DNA of 34,118 bases. It comes from an uncultured Lachnospiraceae bacterium. Its GTDB lineage: Bacteria; Bacillota; Clostridia; Lachnospirales; Lachnospiraceae. Position numbers and translations under genes: made by a program. How positions within the stretch are numbered: position 1 is the stretch's first letter; every line of letters begins with the position of its first letter. The notes beneath the pieces were generated by a model. The model saw only the letters and a program-made list of their open reading frames with translations, ran no database searches and was not told where the DNA came from. The stretch spans positions 1 through 34,118 of the forward strand of contig CAMEOT010000028.1 in the NCBI GenBank assembly GCA_945929965.1, read 5' to 3'. Below, one piece after another: positions 24,045 to 34,021 of the stretch.

Positions 24045-24099
24045 AAAACCGCTGCTGCGGTGATAGATTTAAGAAAGGGGCTGCCGGGAGCGGCAGCCC
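24045..24099 (-). terminator. Two tandem hairpin terminators after the flagellar rod genes
   Basis: On the minus strand GGGCTGCCG/CGGCAGCCC (24078-24099, 9 bp, 4-nt loop) is followed by CTTTCTTAAA. A second stem, ACCGC/GCGGT (24048-24061), runs into TTTTCTCTT. They lie just after the rod-binding protein stop codon and before recD2, so they mark the operon boundary. Confidence 0.8.
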
Positions 24100-24106
24100 G
24101 AAATAG

Positions 24107-24469
24107 TTACTCAAGATTATAATTGCGCTTCATCTGTTCATACAGCATCTGTGCCAGTCCCAGGCTGTTCTGCTCTGTGGAATCCGAAGCGATCTGCTGT
24201 ACCATCTCATCCTTGTAATAATCCATCAGCTGAGAGTTGGAAGAAGAGGTGCTGTCACTCTCCGGGATCGTCTTCATCATCTCTTTGAACATCTGCTCTA
24301 CGAAATAGGCCTCGAACTGTTTGCAGGCATCCATGAGTTCATCATCGGTCGCTTTGGAATAATCTGCACTGTTTAATTTATCCTGTAATTTGGAAGCCGT
24401 CTGGTTTGCCGCGTTGGTATAAGCGGTGCTGTCTAAAGCAGAGCTCCCGTATAAACTGCTAATATCCAT
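24107..24469 (-). CDS. FlgJ-type rod-binding protein
   Basis: The 120-residue protein matches the rod-binding domain found at the N-terminus of FlgJ: ELMDACKQFEAYFVEQMFKE followed by MMKTIPESD, and a C-terminal EQNSLGLAQMLYEQMKRN. It lacks the muramidase domain of proteobacterial FlgJ, as is normal in Firmicutes. It should help rod assembly across the cell wall. It follows flhP by 26 bp. The N-terminal 40 residues are Ala/Ser/Thr-rich and poorly conserved in type. The Shine-Dalgarno (AAAGGC) is weak. Confidence 0.87.
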   Translation of the reverse strand: MDISSLYGSSALDSTAYTNAANQTASKLQDKLNSADYSKATDDELMDACKQFEAYFVEQMFKEMMKTIPESDSTSSSNSQLMDYYKDEMVQQIASDSTEQNSLGLAQMLYEQMKRNYNLE

Positions 24470-24495
24470 AATTTAGCCTTTCTATACGCTTCGCG

Positions 24496-25314
24496 TTACC
24501 TACGTAAGTTATTCGCCTGCTGCAACATCTCATCGGACGCTGTGATTGCTTTGGAATTCAGTTCGTAAGCTCTCTGTGCCACGATCATGTTGACCATTTC
24601 ATCCACGACCTGTACATTGGAGCTTTCCAGATATCCCTGAATAATGTTGCTTCGTTCCACGTTATTGTTGGTAGCTTCGTTGATTGCCTGTCCGCTGGCT
24701 GCGGTCTGCTGATACAGGCTGTCTGCCAGTCTCTCCAGTCCGTTGGGATTGTTGAACTGGAATACACCGATAGTGATACCGATGGGCTGAGGATTGTTCT
24801 GTGCATCGGGATAGCACAGGCTTCCGTCCTTGCTGACCGTGATCTTACTCATTACATAATTGTTGCCAAGCACAATAGGTCTTCCCTGGGTATCCAGTAC
24901 CGGAAGTCCTTCGGAGGTTGCCAGCATATTACCGCCGTTGGACGCCAGTGTAAACTTCAGATTACCGTTCCTCGTATAGTAAGTGTTGCCGTCTGCACCG
25001 CGCACTGCGAAAAATCCCTTTCCGTCAATAGCAAATGCTGTATCACTGTCGGATGCAGTCAGGTTTCCCTCCTTAAATACGGAACTGATGGATGCGTTTC
25101 TTACACCGAGTCCCACCTGTGCGCTGCTGGGCTTGGTATCTCCATTCGCTGAGGTGGTCTTCGTCTGAATGTTCTGATATAACAGGCTCTTGAATTCATT
25201 GACCTGTGTCTTGTAACCTGTGGTATTGACATTTGCCAGATTGTTGGCAATGGTATCCACATTTGTCTGTTGTGCGATCATGCCGGTCGCTGCTGTCCAT
25301 AAGCTTCTGACCAT
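24496..25314 (-). CDS. flhP: Flagellar hook-basal body protein FlhP (FlgG-like)
   Basis: The 272-residue rod/hook-family protein has the N-terminal Flg_bb_rod motif (MVRSLWTAATGMIAQQTNVD then TIANNLANVNTTGYK) and the C-terminal motif (ESSNVQVVDEMVNMIVAQRA then YELNSKAITASDEML). Between them a central DGKGFFAVR segment is typical of the FlgF/FlgG group. These ends form the coiled-coil core of the distal rod. By order after mbl and flhO it corresponds to B. subtilis FlhP. GAGGAG precedes the ATG. No signal peptide is seen, as expected for export through the flagellar type III apparatus. Confidence 0.92.
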   Translation of the reverse strand: MVRSLWTAATGMIAQQTNVDTIANNLANVNTTGYKTQVNEFKSLLYQNIQTKTTSANGDTKPSSAQVGLGVRNASISSVFKEGNLTASDSDTAFAIDGKGFFAVRGADGNTYYTRNGNLKFTLASNGGNMLATSEGLPVLDTQGRPIVLGNNYVMSKITVSKDGSLCYPDAQNNPQPIGITIGVFQFNNPNGLERLADSLYQQTAASGQAINEATNNNVERSNIIQGYLESSNVQVVDEMVNMIVAQRAYELNSKAITASDEMLQQANNLRR

Positions 25315-25413
25315 ATGTAGTCTCCTCTCAAGCTGTCCCTTATGTCCTCCATGACCCGGTTTCCCATCCTGAAATCATACTATATCTATATATCGGCTAT
25401 TTTTTATTTTAGA

Positions 25414-26193
25414 TTACTGGACTCTGCCAATCTGGTTCACTGCCACATCCAGAGTGTCGTCAATGGTCTGCACTACCTTCTGATTTGACTCATAGGCACG
25501 GGTAATGGAGATCAGATTTACCATTTCGGATACGATCTGTACATTCGCCATCTCCAGGTAACCGGATTTCACCTGGGCATTGGAAGCAATGGTCTGTGCT
25601 CCCTGAATTGGCTGATAGTATGTCTCACCATATTTTTCCAGATAGTCATAGTCTGCGAAATCCGTCACCTGGATCTTCGCCATTGCCTGACCATTCTGAT
25701 AAATGGTACCGTCATCGGTAATAGAAGAATCGATCAGAGTATTTAACCGGATCCGCCTGTTCTGGGTATCTAAGACATAATCACCCTCTTCGGTTACCAG
25801 GTAGCCGTCCTTATTCAGCGTAAACTGTCCGGCACGGGTATACTTGGTATCGGTCTCCCCTGCCTTGTTGGTAAATTCGATGGCAAAAAATCCTTCTCCG
25901 GACAATGCCAGGTCATAGGTATTGCCGGTAATACGGAAGGATCCCTGTGAATAGTCGGTATAGTTCTCACCGATCTTCACACCGGGATTCTTGATACCGA
26001 TTTTCTGGGCATTTCTCATGCCCACTGACTGGTCCTTGATCTTAACTGTCAATACATCATCAAAAGACTGGCTGGTAGAGCCTTCCTTTTTATAGCCGAC
26101 AGTAGACGCATTCGCCAGATTATTGGTCATGATATCCATTCTGTTCTGTTCGTTTAACATACCGGTATATGCGGTATATAGACCTTTAACCAT
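25414..26193 (-). CDS. flhO: Flagellar hook-basal body protein FlhO (FlgF-like)
   Basis: From ATG 26193 the product is 259 residues. N-terminal MVKGLYTAYTGMLNEQNRMD and NNLANASTVGYKKEG, middle LALSGEGFFAIEFTNKAGE, and C-terminal LEMANVQIVSEMVNLISITR with AYESNQKVVQTIDD are the rod-family signatures. It is homologous to the following flhP gene, consistent with an ancient duplication. An upstream in-frame ATG at 26229 is rejected because GGAGGATACGA directly precedes 26193 and homology begins there. Position next to mbl matches B. subtilis flhO. Confidence 0.92.
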   Translation of the reverse strand: MVKGLYTAYTGMLNEQNRMDIMTNNLANASTVGYKKEGSTSQSFDDVLTVKIKDQSVGMRNAQKIGIKNPGVKIGENYTDYSQGSFRITGNTYDLALSGEGFFAIEFTNKAGETDTKYTRAGQFTLNKDGYLVTEEGDYVLDTQNRRIRLNTLIDSSITDDGTIYQNGQAMAKIQVTDFADYDYLEKYGETYYQPIQGAQTIASNAQVKSGYLEMANVQIVSEMVNLISITRAYESNQKVVQTIDDTLDVAVNQIGRVQ

Positions 26194-26256
26194 TCGTATC
26201 CTCCATTTGCGATATCGATCCTTCGACAAATGTTCGGCATCCTGCCATTTGCTTTA

Positions 26257-27249
26257 TTAATTCTCTCTGTATCCTGCAAGAAACTCTACGTATTTACCGG
26301 TTCCGATAGCTACGGCTGTCATAGGATCCTCTGCTGTCATGGTGTTGATACCTGTCTTGGCAGAGATCAGATCCTCCAGACCACGAAGTAAGCTTCCACC
26401 GCCAGTCAGAACGATTCCTCTGTCCGCAATATCGGCTGCCAGCTCAGGGGGAGTCTTCTCCAGTACGCTGTGAATCGTCTCCACGATCTGTGCAGTAGTC
26501 TCCCGCAATGCTTCCTCGGTCTCCTCGGAAGATACCTTGACGGTCTTCGGCAGACCGGTAACGAGGTTACGTCCTCTGACATCCATATAGTCTACTTCTG
26601 CTCTCTTATAGCAGGAACCGATCTTGATCTTCAGATCTTCTGCGGTTCTCTCACCGATGAGCAGATTATGTTTTTTACGCATGTAACGAACGATGGCTTC
26701 ATCAAAATCATCACCTGCGATCTTGATGGAAGCGCTGACTACGGTACCTCCCAGGGAGATTACCGCGATATCGGAAGTACCACCACCGATATCTACGATC
26801 ATATTACCGCAGGGCTTGGAAATATCGATTCCGGCACCGATAGCGGCTGCAATGGGCTCCTCAATGATGGATACCTCTCTGGCACCTGCCTGATAAGTAG
26901 CGTCTTCTACTGCCTTTTTCTCTACTTCCGTAACACCGCTGGGTACGCAGACAGCAATACGGGGCTTACGGAAGGTTCTCTTACCCAGCGCCTTCTGGAT
27001 AAAATACTTCATCATTTTCTCTGTTACGGTATAGTCGGAGATAACGCCCTGACGTAACGGTCTAACCGCTACGATATTGCCGGGAGTTCTTCCCAGCATC
27101 AGTCTCGCGTCCTCACCGATGGCTTTAATCTTATTCGTATCTCTATCAAACGCTACAACAGAGGGCTCCTTCAATACGACACCCTTTCCTCTGATGTATA
27201 CCAGAATGCTGGCGGTACCTAAATCAATTCCGATATCTGTGCACTGCAT
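26257..27249 (-). CDS. mbl: MreB-family cytoskeletal protein Mbl
   Basis: The 330-residue actin-like ATPase shows phosphate-1 DIGIDLGTASILVYI, phosphate-2 NMIVDIGGGTSDIAVISLGG and the adenosine region IVLTGGGSLLRGLEDLI. It forms membrane-bound filaments that guide lateral wall synthesis. It belongs to the MreB/Mbl/MreBH group; the assignment to Mbl rests on being immediately upstream of flhO and flhP, as in B. subtilis, not on residues I can distinguish. No mreC or mreD follows, which fits Mbl. AAGGGG lies about 10 bases before the ATG. It has a good promoter and starts the rod-gene operon. Confidence 0.92.
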   Translation of the reverse strand: MQCTDIGIDLGTASILVYIRGKGVVLKEPSVVAFDRDTNKIKAIGEDARLMLGRTPGNIVAVRPLRQGVISDYTVTEKMMKYFIQKALGKRTFRKPRIAVCVPSGVTEVEKKAVEDATYQAGAREVSIIEEPIAAAIGAGIDISKPCGNMIVDIGGGTSDIAVISLGGTVVSASIKIAGDDFDEAIVRYMRKKHNLLIGERTAEDLKIKIGSCYKRAEVDYMDVRGRNLVTGLPKTVKVSSEETEEALRETTAQIVETIHSVLEKTPPELAADIADRGIVLTGGGSLLRGLEDLISAKTGINTMTAEDPMTAVAIGTGKYVEFLAGYREN

Positions 27250-27323
27250 TTTTTATTACCCCTTTCCGATGGTATCTATCTATAAGTCTTGACTCTACAC
27301 GCTCTTTTAGTCATATACATCAT

Positions 27324-27351
27324 ATTATAACTGAATTTTTCCCATTTTCAT
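27324..27351 (-). promoter_or_regulatory. Promoter of the mbl-flhO-flhP operon
   Basis: On the minus strand a perfect TATAAT (27324-27329) lies 16 bp from ATGAAA (27346-27351). The leader would be about 70 nt. The -35 match is moderate, but the surrounding DNA is AT-rich and the position between the uvrA end and mbl is right. Confidence 0.55.
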
Positions 27352-27372
27352 AGAGGGTAAATATTAATTTTT

Positions 27373-27444
27373 ATAACTATTCAGAACCATGCAAATATCA
27401 TCGACTATTTGTCGAATTTTTGCAAATGGAGGCTGAATAGTTAT
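27373..27444. repeat. 72-bp element bounded by 12-bp perfect inverted repeats at the uvrA end
   Basis: ATAACTATTCAG (27373-27384) and CTGAATAGTTAT (27433-27444) are perfect inverted repeats. They enclose 48 bp that hold a small TCGAC/GTCGA hairpin and two direct copies of GCAAAT. The right arm covers the uvrA TAA codon. No T-run follows on either strand, so it is not a plain terminator. It could be a small palindromic interspersed element or a transcript-end stabiliser. Confidence 0.65.
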
Positions 27445-30299
27445 CGTAACTCCTTCTCCAGCATCTTTTTCACATAGTATCCGGTGTAGGATTTTTTCAC
27501 CTTTACGATCTCTTCCGGGGTACCCTGGGCGATCACTGTGCCGCCACGGTCTCCGCCTTCCGGTCCCATATCAATGATATAATCCGCGGTCTTGATCACA
27601 TCCAGATTATGCTCGATGACAACTACCGTATTGCCGCCGTCCGCCAGTCTGTGCAGTATCTCCACCAGCTTGTGCACATCCTCAAAATGCAGTCCTGTGG
27701 TAGGCTCATCCAGAATATATATCGTCTTGCCGGTACTTCTCCTGGAGAGTTCGGTTGCCAGTTTGATACGCTGTGCCTCACCGCCGGACAGGGTGGTGGA
27801 GGGCTGTCCCAGCTTTACATAGGAAAGTCCCACGTCATACAGGGTCTCAATCTTCCTGCGGATAAAAGGCACATTTTCGAAGAAAGGCAGTGCTTCTTCC
27901 ACCGTCATGTCCAGCACATCAAAAATGCTCTTGCCCTTGTATTTCACATCCAGTGTCTCACGATTGTAGCGTTTGCCGCCACAGACCTCGCAGGGGACAT
28001 AGACATCCGGCAGGAAATGCATCTCGATCTTAATGATACCGTCACCACCGCAGGCTTCACATCGTCCGCCCTTAACATTAAAGCTGAAACGCCCCTTGCT
28101 GTAGCCTTTCGCCTTGGCATCTGCGGTGGAAGCGAACAGGTCACGGATCAGATCAAACACTCCGGTGTAGGTAGCCGGGTTGGATCTGGGAGTACGTCCG
28201 ATGGGAGACTGGTCGATATTGATGACCTTATCCAGCTGCTCCACACCTTCGATTCCTTTATGTTTGCCGGGAATGCAGCGGGCACAGTTCAGTTCTCTTG
28301 CCAGGTGCTTGTAGAGGATCTCATTCACCAGCGAACTTTTGCCGGATCCGGACACACCGGTGACGCAGGTCATCACGCCCAGAGGGATCTCCACATCTAT
28401 ATTTTTCAGATTATTTTCCTGTGCTCCCAGTACTTTGATCCAGCCGGCAGGTGTACGTCTGGTCTCCGGTACGGGAATCCGCTTTTTGCCGCTGAGGTAC
28501 TGTCCCGTAATGGATTCCGGGATCTGCATGATCTCCTCTGCGGTACCACAAGCGATGACTTCACCTCCGTGGGAACCGGCACCGGGACCGATATCTACGA
28601 TATAATCCGCTGCCAGCATGGTATCTTCATCATGTTCTACCACTACCAGAGTATTGCCCAGATCCCGCAGGTTCTTCAGGGTATTCAGCAATTTGTCATT
28701 GTCTCTCTGGTGCAGACCGATACTGGGCTCATCCAGGATATAGCATACACCTACCAGGCCGGAACCGATCTGTGTTGCCAGACGGATGCGCTGTGCCTCA
28801 CCACCGGACAAAGTAGCGGTAGCCCTCGCCAGAGACAGATACTCAAGCCCCACATCCACCAGGAAGCCTACTCTGGCACGGATCTCTTTCAATACACGCT
28901 CGCCGATGAACTGTTGCTGTTTCGTCAGGGTCATGGTGTCCAGGAACTTCTGCAGATCCCGGATGGACATGGAAGTGATCTCGAAAATATTTTTATCGCA
29001 TACTGTAACTGCCAGGGATTCCTTTTTCAGACGCATGCCCTTACATTCCTTACAGGGAGTAATACGCATAAATGTCTCGTATTCCTGCTTGGAGCTCTCA
29101 GAAGCGGTCTCACGGTAACGGCGCTCCACATTTTTGATCAGACCTTCAAAGGCGACGGGATATATACCACTGCCACGCTGACCGGTATAATGCACCAGCA
29201 CCTCTTTGCCGTTCGTTCCGTGGATCAAAATGTCATGAACTTTCTGCGGATAATCTTCAAAAGGCGTATCCAGGTCAAAATGATATTCCTTTGCCAGTGC
29301 CTGTAAAATAGCGTTGGTAAAGCTGGACTTGTCCGCACAGGACTGCCAGCCCATGACGGTGATGGCCCCCTCATTGATGCTGAGCCTCTTATCCGGAATC
29401 ATCAGGTCCTCGTCGAATTCCATCTTATATCCCAGTCCGAAGCAGACAGGGCAGGCACCAAAAGGATTGTTAAAGGAAAAGCTTCTGGGCTCCACTTCGC
29501 TGACACTGATACCGCAGTCAGGGCAGGAAAAACTTTGGCTGAAAGTCACCGGTTCTCCTCCGATCACATCCACTACCAGCAGTCCTTCCGCCAGCTCCAG
29601 CACGTTCTCAATAGAGTCGGTCAGTCGGCGCTGGATACCGTCCTTTACCACCAGTCTGTCTACTACGATGTCGATGTTATGCTTGATATTTTTGTCCAGC
29701 TTGATTTCTTCCGTCAGTTCATACATACTGCCGTCGATCCGGACCCGGACATAGCCGCTTCTCTTGGCACGCTCCAGCACCTTGGCATGTTCGCCCTTAC
29801 GGCCTCTGACCACCGGTGCCAGCAGCTGGATCTTCGTACCTTCTCCCATGTTCATGATCTGATCCACCATCTGGTCCACAGTCTGCTTGGAGATCTCTCT
29901 TCCGCACTTCGGGCAGTGGGGAATACCGATCCTCGCATACAGCAGACGGAAATAATCGTAGATCTCTGTTACGGTACCCACCGTGGAACGAGGGTTACGG
30001 TTGGTGGATTTCTGGTCGATGGAGATAGCAGGAGACAGCCCCTCGATGCTCTCCACGTTAGGCTTTTCCATCTGTCCCAGGAACTGTCTTGCATAGGAGG
30101 ACAGGGATTCCATATAGCGTCTCTGTCCTTCCGCATAGATCGTATCGAATGCCAGGGACGACTTACCGGAACCGGACATACCGGTCAATACCACCAGTTC
30201 GTTTCTGGGGATATCTACGTTAATATTTTTCAGATTATGTTCATTGGCGCCGCGGATCTTAATGTACTCTCTCGGGCGCATCTTCTTTGCTTCTTCCAT
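27441..30299 (-). CDS. uvrA: Excinuclease ABC subunit A
   Basis: The 952-residue protein is full length, with two ABC modules. Walker A sequences are [17 protein letters not shown] near residue 40 and [17 protein letters not shown] near 650. Signatures [20 protein letters not shown] and [18 protein letters not shown] lie before their Walker B sequences. Zinc modules include [24 protein letters not shown] and [16 protein letters not shown]. It recognises DNA damage and loads UvrB in nucleotide excision repair. GGAGG lies 10 bases before the [14 protein letters not shown] six codons later is an alternative start. Its first 41 bases overlap the end of the membrane-protein gene in another frame, so translation may be coupled to it. 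Confidence 0.97.
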   Translation of the reverse strand: MEEAKKMRPREYIKIRGANEHNLKNINVDIPRNELVVLTGMSGSGKSSLAFDTIYAEGQRRYMESLSSYARQFLGQMEKPNVESIEGLSPAISIDQKSTNRNPRSTVGTVTEIYDYFRLLYARIGIPHCPKCGREISKQTVDQMVDQIMNMGEGTKIQLLAPVVRGRKGEHAKVLERAKRSGYVRVRIDGSMYELTEEIKLDKNIKHNIDIVVDRLVVKDGIQRRLTDSIENVLELAEGLLVVDVIGGEPVTFSQSFSCPDCGISVSEVEPRSFSFNNPFGACPVCFGLGYKMEFDEDLMIPDKRLSINEGAITVMGWQSCADKSSFTNAILQALAKEYHFDLDTPFEDYPQKVHDILIHGTNGKEVLVHYTGQRGSGIYPVAFEGLIKNVERRYRETASESSKQEYETFMRITPCKECKGMRLKKESLAVTVCDKNIFEITSMSIRDLQKFLDTMTLTKQQQFIGERVLKEIRARVGFLVDVGLEYLSLARATATLSGGEAQRIRLATQIGSGLVGVCYILDEPSIGLHQRDNDKLLNTLKNLRDLGNTLVVVEHDEDTMLAADYIVDIGPGAGSHGGEVIACGTAEEIMQIPESITGQYLSGKKRIPVPETRRTPAGWIKVLGAQENNLKNIDVEIPLGVMTCVTGVSGSGKSSLVNEILYKHLARELNCARCIPGKHKGIEGVEQLDKVINIDQSPIGRTPRSNPATYTGVFDLIRDLFASTADAKAKGYSKGRFSFNVKGGRCEACGGDGIIKIEMHFLPDVYVPCEVCGGKRYNRETLDVKYKGKSIFDVLDMTVEEALPFFENVPFIRRKIETLYDVGLSYVKLGQPSTTLSGGEAQRIKLATELSRRSTGKTIYILDEPTTGLHFEDVHKLVEILHRLADGGNTVVVIEHNLDVIKTADYIIDMGPEGGDRGGTVIAQGTPEEIVKVKKSYTGYYVKKMLEKELR

Positions 30300-31884
30300 G
30301 ATGTTTCATCCTCCAACGATTTCTATATTCACACAGTATGATGCTGTAATTTTCCAGTCCCAAAGCAGCCTGCACCACCAGCACCGGTACAAAACAGAAT
30401 AAATATCTTGCCCGGGATTCAAAGAGCATCAAATAGAGAAAAATGCCCAAAAAGCTGATCATAAACAGACTGTCTACTTTGATCCGGTCCCGTCTTCCGA
30501 GACAGATTCCCGGCAGACAGGTCAACAGCATGATCCAGAAAAACTGGCAGATCGTATTATATCTTCCCGCATACCGGCTGTTCCTCCAGAATACATCCCG
30601 CAGGAATTCCGTAAGTTTCCCGCCATGTGCAATGGGCGCAAAAGCATTTTCATTATCGCCTTCCGTCTGCCAGCCCAGTGTTCCGTCATTGAAAGTCATG
30701 ACCATTTTCCGAAGCCAGAAGTACAGGCTTCCGTCTGCGCCACGCTCCTGCATCCGCCCGATGGCTCTTTCGATCTCTGCCTGGTTGCGCTCTTTGACGG
30801 GTCTGTCCTGAAATTCTCCGAACGTAGTGCAATCATCCGGATTGTAACCGCCTGTCGTGGTCTCATTCAGTCCCATATAGAAATAATGATGCCAGGTTGC
30901 TGCAATATTTTCATTCTGTATCAGCCCAAGGTCTGATACCATTTTATCTTTCACCGCATTGCTTCCGCAAAACACTGCAACAAGAAGCACCACATCTGCG
31001 AGCAGCCATTTCCATCTGCCCTTTTCTCCCGAAAACAGTGCCGACCATGCTTCCGCAATCAGGATCGCAACCAGCAGGACATATACCGACGGCTTCATCA
31101 GTCCGCCCAACAATGCGCTTGCAAGTGCTAGTATCAGACAGATTCCTTTCGCTGCCATTTGTTCACAAGAACGATAGTATACATAAAAACAGATAGTCAG
31201 TACCGGAAATGCCATGCTGTATACATCCGTGTAGGGCACAATTTTCCAGGGGGTAAATCCTATGCAGGCAATATATATTGCTGCGCTAAGCCAGGTCGTT
31301 TTATTGCTTTTGGAAATACGCTTCACCGTAAGGCATGCCGCCAGCCCGGCTACGGAGACCATTCCACAACCGATCTGTATCCATAAAAATTCGCTGTTAT
31401 ACGGATAACTTATCCATCCCTCCGCCAGCTTATACAATATACCCAGTATATAAGAAATGGTTATATTATTCGGATATAAGACCAGATACAGATCATATCC
31501 CAGTGGTACTCCTCCGCTCATCAGATATGCATATCCTCTTACAATCTCCGGATCCCAGCTGGTATAATATGCCGTCTCTCTTGCAATATACGCATTTGCA
31601 AAATAAAGCAATACAAACAACGCCGGAAGAAACAGCTTCTGTGCTGTCTCCCATGCCCGGCTCCGAGCCCTGCTCGCTCTGCCAAGCCACAACATAATGA
31701 CAATCAGGCATACCAGTCCCGCTACGAACAATACCACATTGGGAAGCAGTGTTGCCAGTCTGCAATTCTCATAATAAGGAAGCTTCTTATCAATAAAAAT
31801 AATACTGAACAGAACCGGGAGGAACAGAAGCAGAAACAGAGCCGTCAATATTCTGTATATGATTTTTTCTGTCTTTTGCATCAT
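30259..31884 (-). CDS. Polytopic membrane protein, GT-C glycosyltransferase-like
   Basis: From ATG 31884 the product is about 541 residues with some 11-13 hydrophobic helices. The first external loop after about 100 residues has [20 protein letters not shown], with acidic residues placed like the catalytic Asp/Glu of GT-C enzymes (the PMT/GT39 type). A soluble segment of about 110 residues lies near 320-430, and [18 protein letters not shown] is a late helix seen in such proteins. It probably moves a sugar from a lipid-linked donor to an envelope acceptor; donor and acceptor are unknown. GGGGGAG, at the uvrB stop codon, serves as Shine-Dalgarno. An ATG at 31908 inside uvrB is less likely. It is an unusual insertion between uvrB and uvrA. 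Confidence 0.8.
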   Translation of the reverse strand: MMQKTEKIIYRILTALFLLLFLPVLFSIIFIDKKLPYYENCRLATLLPNVVLFVAGLVCLIVIMLWLGRASRARSRAWETAQKLFLPALFVLLYFANAYIARETAYYTSWDPEIVRGYAYLMSGGVPLGYDLYLVLYPNNITISYILGILYKLAEGWISYPYNSEFLWIQIGCGMVSVAGLAACLTVKRISKSNKTTWLSAAIYIACIGFTPWKIVPYTDVYSMAFPVLTICFYVYYRSCEQMAAKGICLILALASALLGGLMKPSVYVLLVAILIAEAWSALFSGEKGRWKWLLADVVLLVAVFCGSNAVKDKMVSDLGLIQNENIAATWHHYFYMGLNETTTGGYNPDDCTTFGEFQDRPVKERNQAEIERAIGRMQERGADGSLYFWLRKMVMTFNDGTLGWQTEGDNENAFAPIAHGGKLTEFLRDVFWRNSRYAGRYNTICQFFWIMLLTCLPGICLGRRDRIKVDSLFMISFLGIFLYLMLFESRARYLFCFVPVLVVQAALGLENYSIILCEYRNRWRMKHHGRSKEDAPERVH

Positions 31885-31891
31885 GTTCCGG

Positions 31892-33880
31892 TTACTCCCC
31901 CATATCATTCAGCTGTTTCTTCAGTTCTATCATCTTATCACGCAGCTCTGCGGCCGCCTCAAAGTTCAGATCTGCGGCTGCCTTCTGCATCTTCTTCTGG
32001 ATCTCGCCGATCAGCTTCTCCAGTTCCTTCTTCGTCATGGATTCCGGATCCTTCTCGAAGCGTACTTCCTCCTTGGCGATCACCTTGGAGATACTGATCA
32101 GATCCCGGACCGCCTTTTTGATGGTCTGCGGTGTAATGCCATGTTCCTCATTATATTTCATCTGAATCTCACGACGTCTGTTGGTCTCATCCAACGCTTC
32201 CCGCATGGAATCCGTAATGGTATCTGCGTACATGATGACATGTCCCTCCGCATTACGTGCGGCACGTCCGATGGTCTGGATCAGGGAGGTAGCACTACGT
32301 AAAAATCCTTCCTTATCTGCATCCAGGATTGCTACCAGTGTGATCTCCGGAATGTCCAGTCCTTCTCTGAGCAGGTTGATACCTACCAGCACATCAAATA
32401 CATCCAGCCGCATGTCACGGATGATCTGTGCACGCTCCAGCGTATCGATATCGGAATGCAGATATTTTACCCGGATGCCGACTTCCTTCATGTAATCCGT
32501 AAGGTCTTCCGCCATGCGCTTGGTCAGCGTGGTAATCAATACCTTGTGGTGATTTTCCACCTCTTTATTTACTTCGCCGATGAGATCATCGATCTGCCCT
32601 TCCACAGGGCGCACCTGTACCTCGGGATCCAGCAGTCCCGTAGGTCGGATGATCTGCTCTGTCCTGAGCAGTTCGTGCTCCTTCTCATAATCGGAAGGTG
32701 TCGCAGATACGAACATCATCTGGTCAATGTGCGACTCAAATTCTTCGAAATTCAAAGGTCTGTTATCTAACGCGGAGGGCAGACGGAAACCGTAATCTAC
32801 AAGGGTCTGTTTTCTCGAACGGTCTCCGGCATACATGCCGCGGATCTGTGGGATCGTCATATGGGACTCGTCCACGATGATCAAAAAATCATCCGGGAAG
32901 AAATCCAATAGCGTCATGGGCGGTGCTCCTGCAGGCAGTCCGTTCAGGTGCCGGGAATAGTTCTCGATGCCGGAGCAGAAGCCGGTCTCACGAAGCATCT
33001 CGATATCGAAATTCGTACGTTCCGCAATACGCTGTGCCTCGATCAGTTTGTCTTCTCCCTTGAAAAACTGTACCCGCTCCTTCATCTCTTCTTCGATATT
33101 GTCGCAGGCTGCCTTGATCTTCTCCTGAGACACTACATAATGGGATGCCGGGAAAATTGCCACATGATTCAGCTCCGCGTGGATTTTCCCCGTAAGGGGC
33201 TCCACCTCTGTGATCCGATCGATCTCATCCCCGAAGAATTCGATACGGATCAGATAGTCACCACCCTGCGCCGGATAGACTTCCACCACATCGCCGCGTA
33301 CACGGAAGGTAGCTCGCTGAATGTCCATATCGTTACGGTTGTACTGAATATCAATCAGTTCCCGAAGTACCTCGTCCCGGTCCTTCACCATGCCGGGGCG
33401 CAGGGATACGATCAGATCCTGATATTCGTCCGGGCTTCCCAAACCGTAAATACAGGACACGCTGGCTACCACCACGACATCTCTGCGCTCCGCAAGGGAG
33501 GCCGTCGCCGACAGACGCAGCTTATCGATTTCGTCATTGATGGAAGAGTCCTTGGCAATATAAGTATCCGAAGACGGCACATACGCCTCCGGTTGGTAAT
33601 AGTCATAATAGGACACAAAATATTCCACCGCATTCTCCGGAAAAAATTCCTTCATCTCCCCGTAAAGCTGCCCCGCCAGTGTTTTATTATGGGCAATGAT
33701 CAGCGTCGGCTTGTTCAGGGCCTGGATCACATTCGCCATGGTAAAGGTCTTACCCGAACCGGTGACACCCAGCAGGGTCTCGAACTGATTGCCCCGCCGG
33801 AAACCTTCCACCAGCTCCGCGATTGCCTGCGGCTGGTCTCCGGTGGGCTGATATTCGGAATGTAATTTAAAATGATCCAT
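31892..33880 (-). CDS. uvrB: Excinuclease ABC subunit B
   Basis: The 662-residue protein is full length. It has Walker [19 protein letters not shown] near residue 40, the beta-hairpin region [20 protein letters not shown] used to probe damage, DEXX-like [18 protein letters not shown], helicase motifs [16 protein letters not shown] and [19 protein letters not shown], and a C-terminal UVR motif ([20 protein letters not shown]) that binds UvrC. AGGAG lies six bases before the ATG. It is the first gene of the uvrB-membrane protein-uvrA operon. Confidence 0.98.
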   Translation of the reverse strand: MDHFKLHSEYQPTGDQPQAIAELVEGFRRGNQFETLLGVTGSGKTFTMANVIQALNKPTLIIAHNKTLAGQLYGEMKEFFPENAVEYFVSYYDYYQPEAYVPSSDTYIAKDSSINDEIDKLRLSATASLAERRDVVVVASVSCIYGLGSPDEYQDLIVSLRPGMVKDRDEVLRELIDIQYNRNDMDIQRATFRVRGDVVEVYPAQGGDYLIRIEFFGDEIDRITEVEPLTGKIHAELNHVAIFPASHYVVSQEKIKAACDNIEEEMKERVQFFKGEDKLIEAQRIAERTNFDIEMLRETGFCSGIENYSRHLNGLPAGAPPMTLLDFFPDDFLIIVDESHMTIPQIRGMYAGDRSRKQTLVDYGFRLPSALDNRPLNFEEFESHIDQMMFVSATPSDYEKEHELLRTEQIIRPTGLLDPEVQVRPVEGQIDDLIGEVNKEVENHHKVLITTLTKRMAEDLTDYMKEVGIRVKYLHSDIDTLERAQIIRDMRLDVFDVLVGINLLREGLDIPEITLVAILDADKEGFLRSATSLIQTIGRAARNAEGHVIMYADTITDSMREALDETNRRREIQMKYNEEHGITPQTIKKAVRDLISISKVIAKEEVRFEKDPESMTKKELEKLIGEIQKKMQKAAADLNFEAAAELRDKMIELKKQLNDMGE

Positions 33881-33966
33881 CTCTAACTCCTGCTTCTATC
33901 TATGAATATACCAGTCAACTGAGTGATTACTACACCTTCCCGGTTTCTTAGTGTTGTTACCCGTTC

Positions 33967-33975
33967 AGTATATCA
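33967..33975 (-). promoter_or_regulatory. Candidate extended -10 promoter of uvrB
   Basis: On the minus strand TGATATACT (33967-33975) is a good extended -10. The -35 region falls on the T-run of the upstream terminator and matches consensus poorly. It would give a leader of about 80 nt before uvrB. Confidence 0.45.
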
Positions 33976-33983
33976 TTCCTATT

Positions 33984-34021
33984 AAAAAAAGTACAGAGCA
34001 AATCGAATGTTTGTTCTGCAC
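33984..34021 (-). terminator. Terminator of the gene lying beyond the right edge
   Basis: On the minus strand GTGCAGAACAAA (34021-34010) pairs with TTTGCTCTGTAC (34002-33991) over 12 positions with one G-T pair and one mismatch, then TTTTTTT. It probably ends a minus-strand transcript from outside the window. Nothing recognisable as a gene end is visible in 34022-34118. Confidence 0.75.

Noticed and set aside
27609..29306. 565-codon open frame antisense to uvrA
   Set aside because: It is a shadow of the uvrA codons. The predicted peptide has no recognisable domain, and the opposite strand encodes full-length UvrA.
32948..33865. 305-codon open frame antisense to uvrB
   Set aside because: The opposite strand carries conserved UvrB motifs throughout, so this frame is a by-product.
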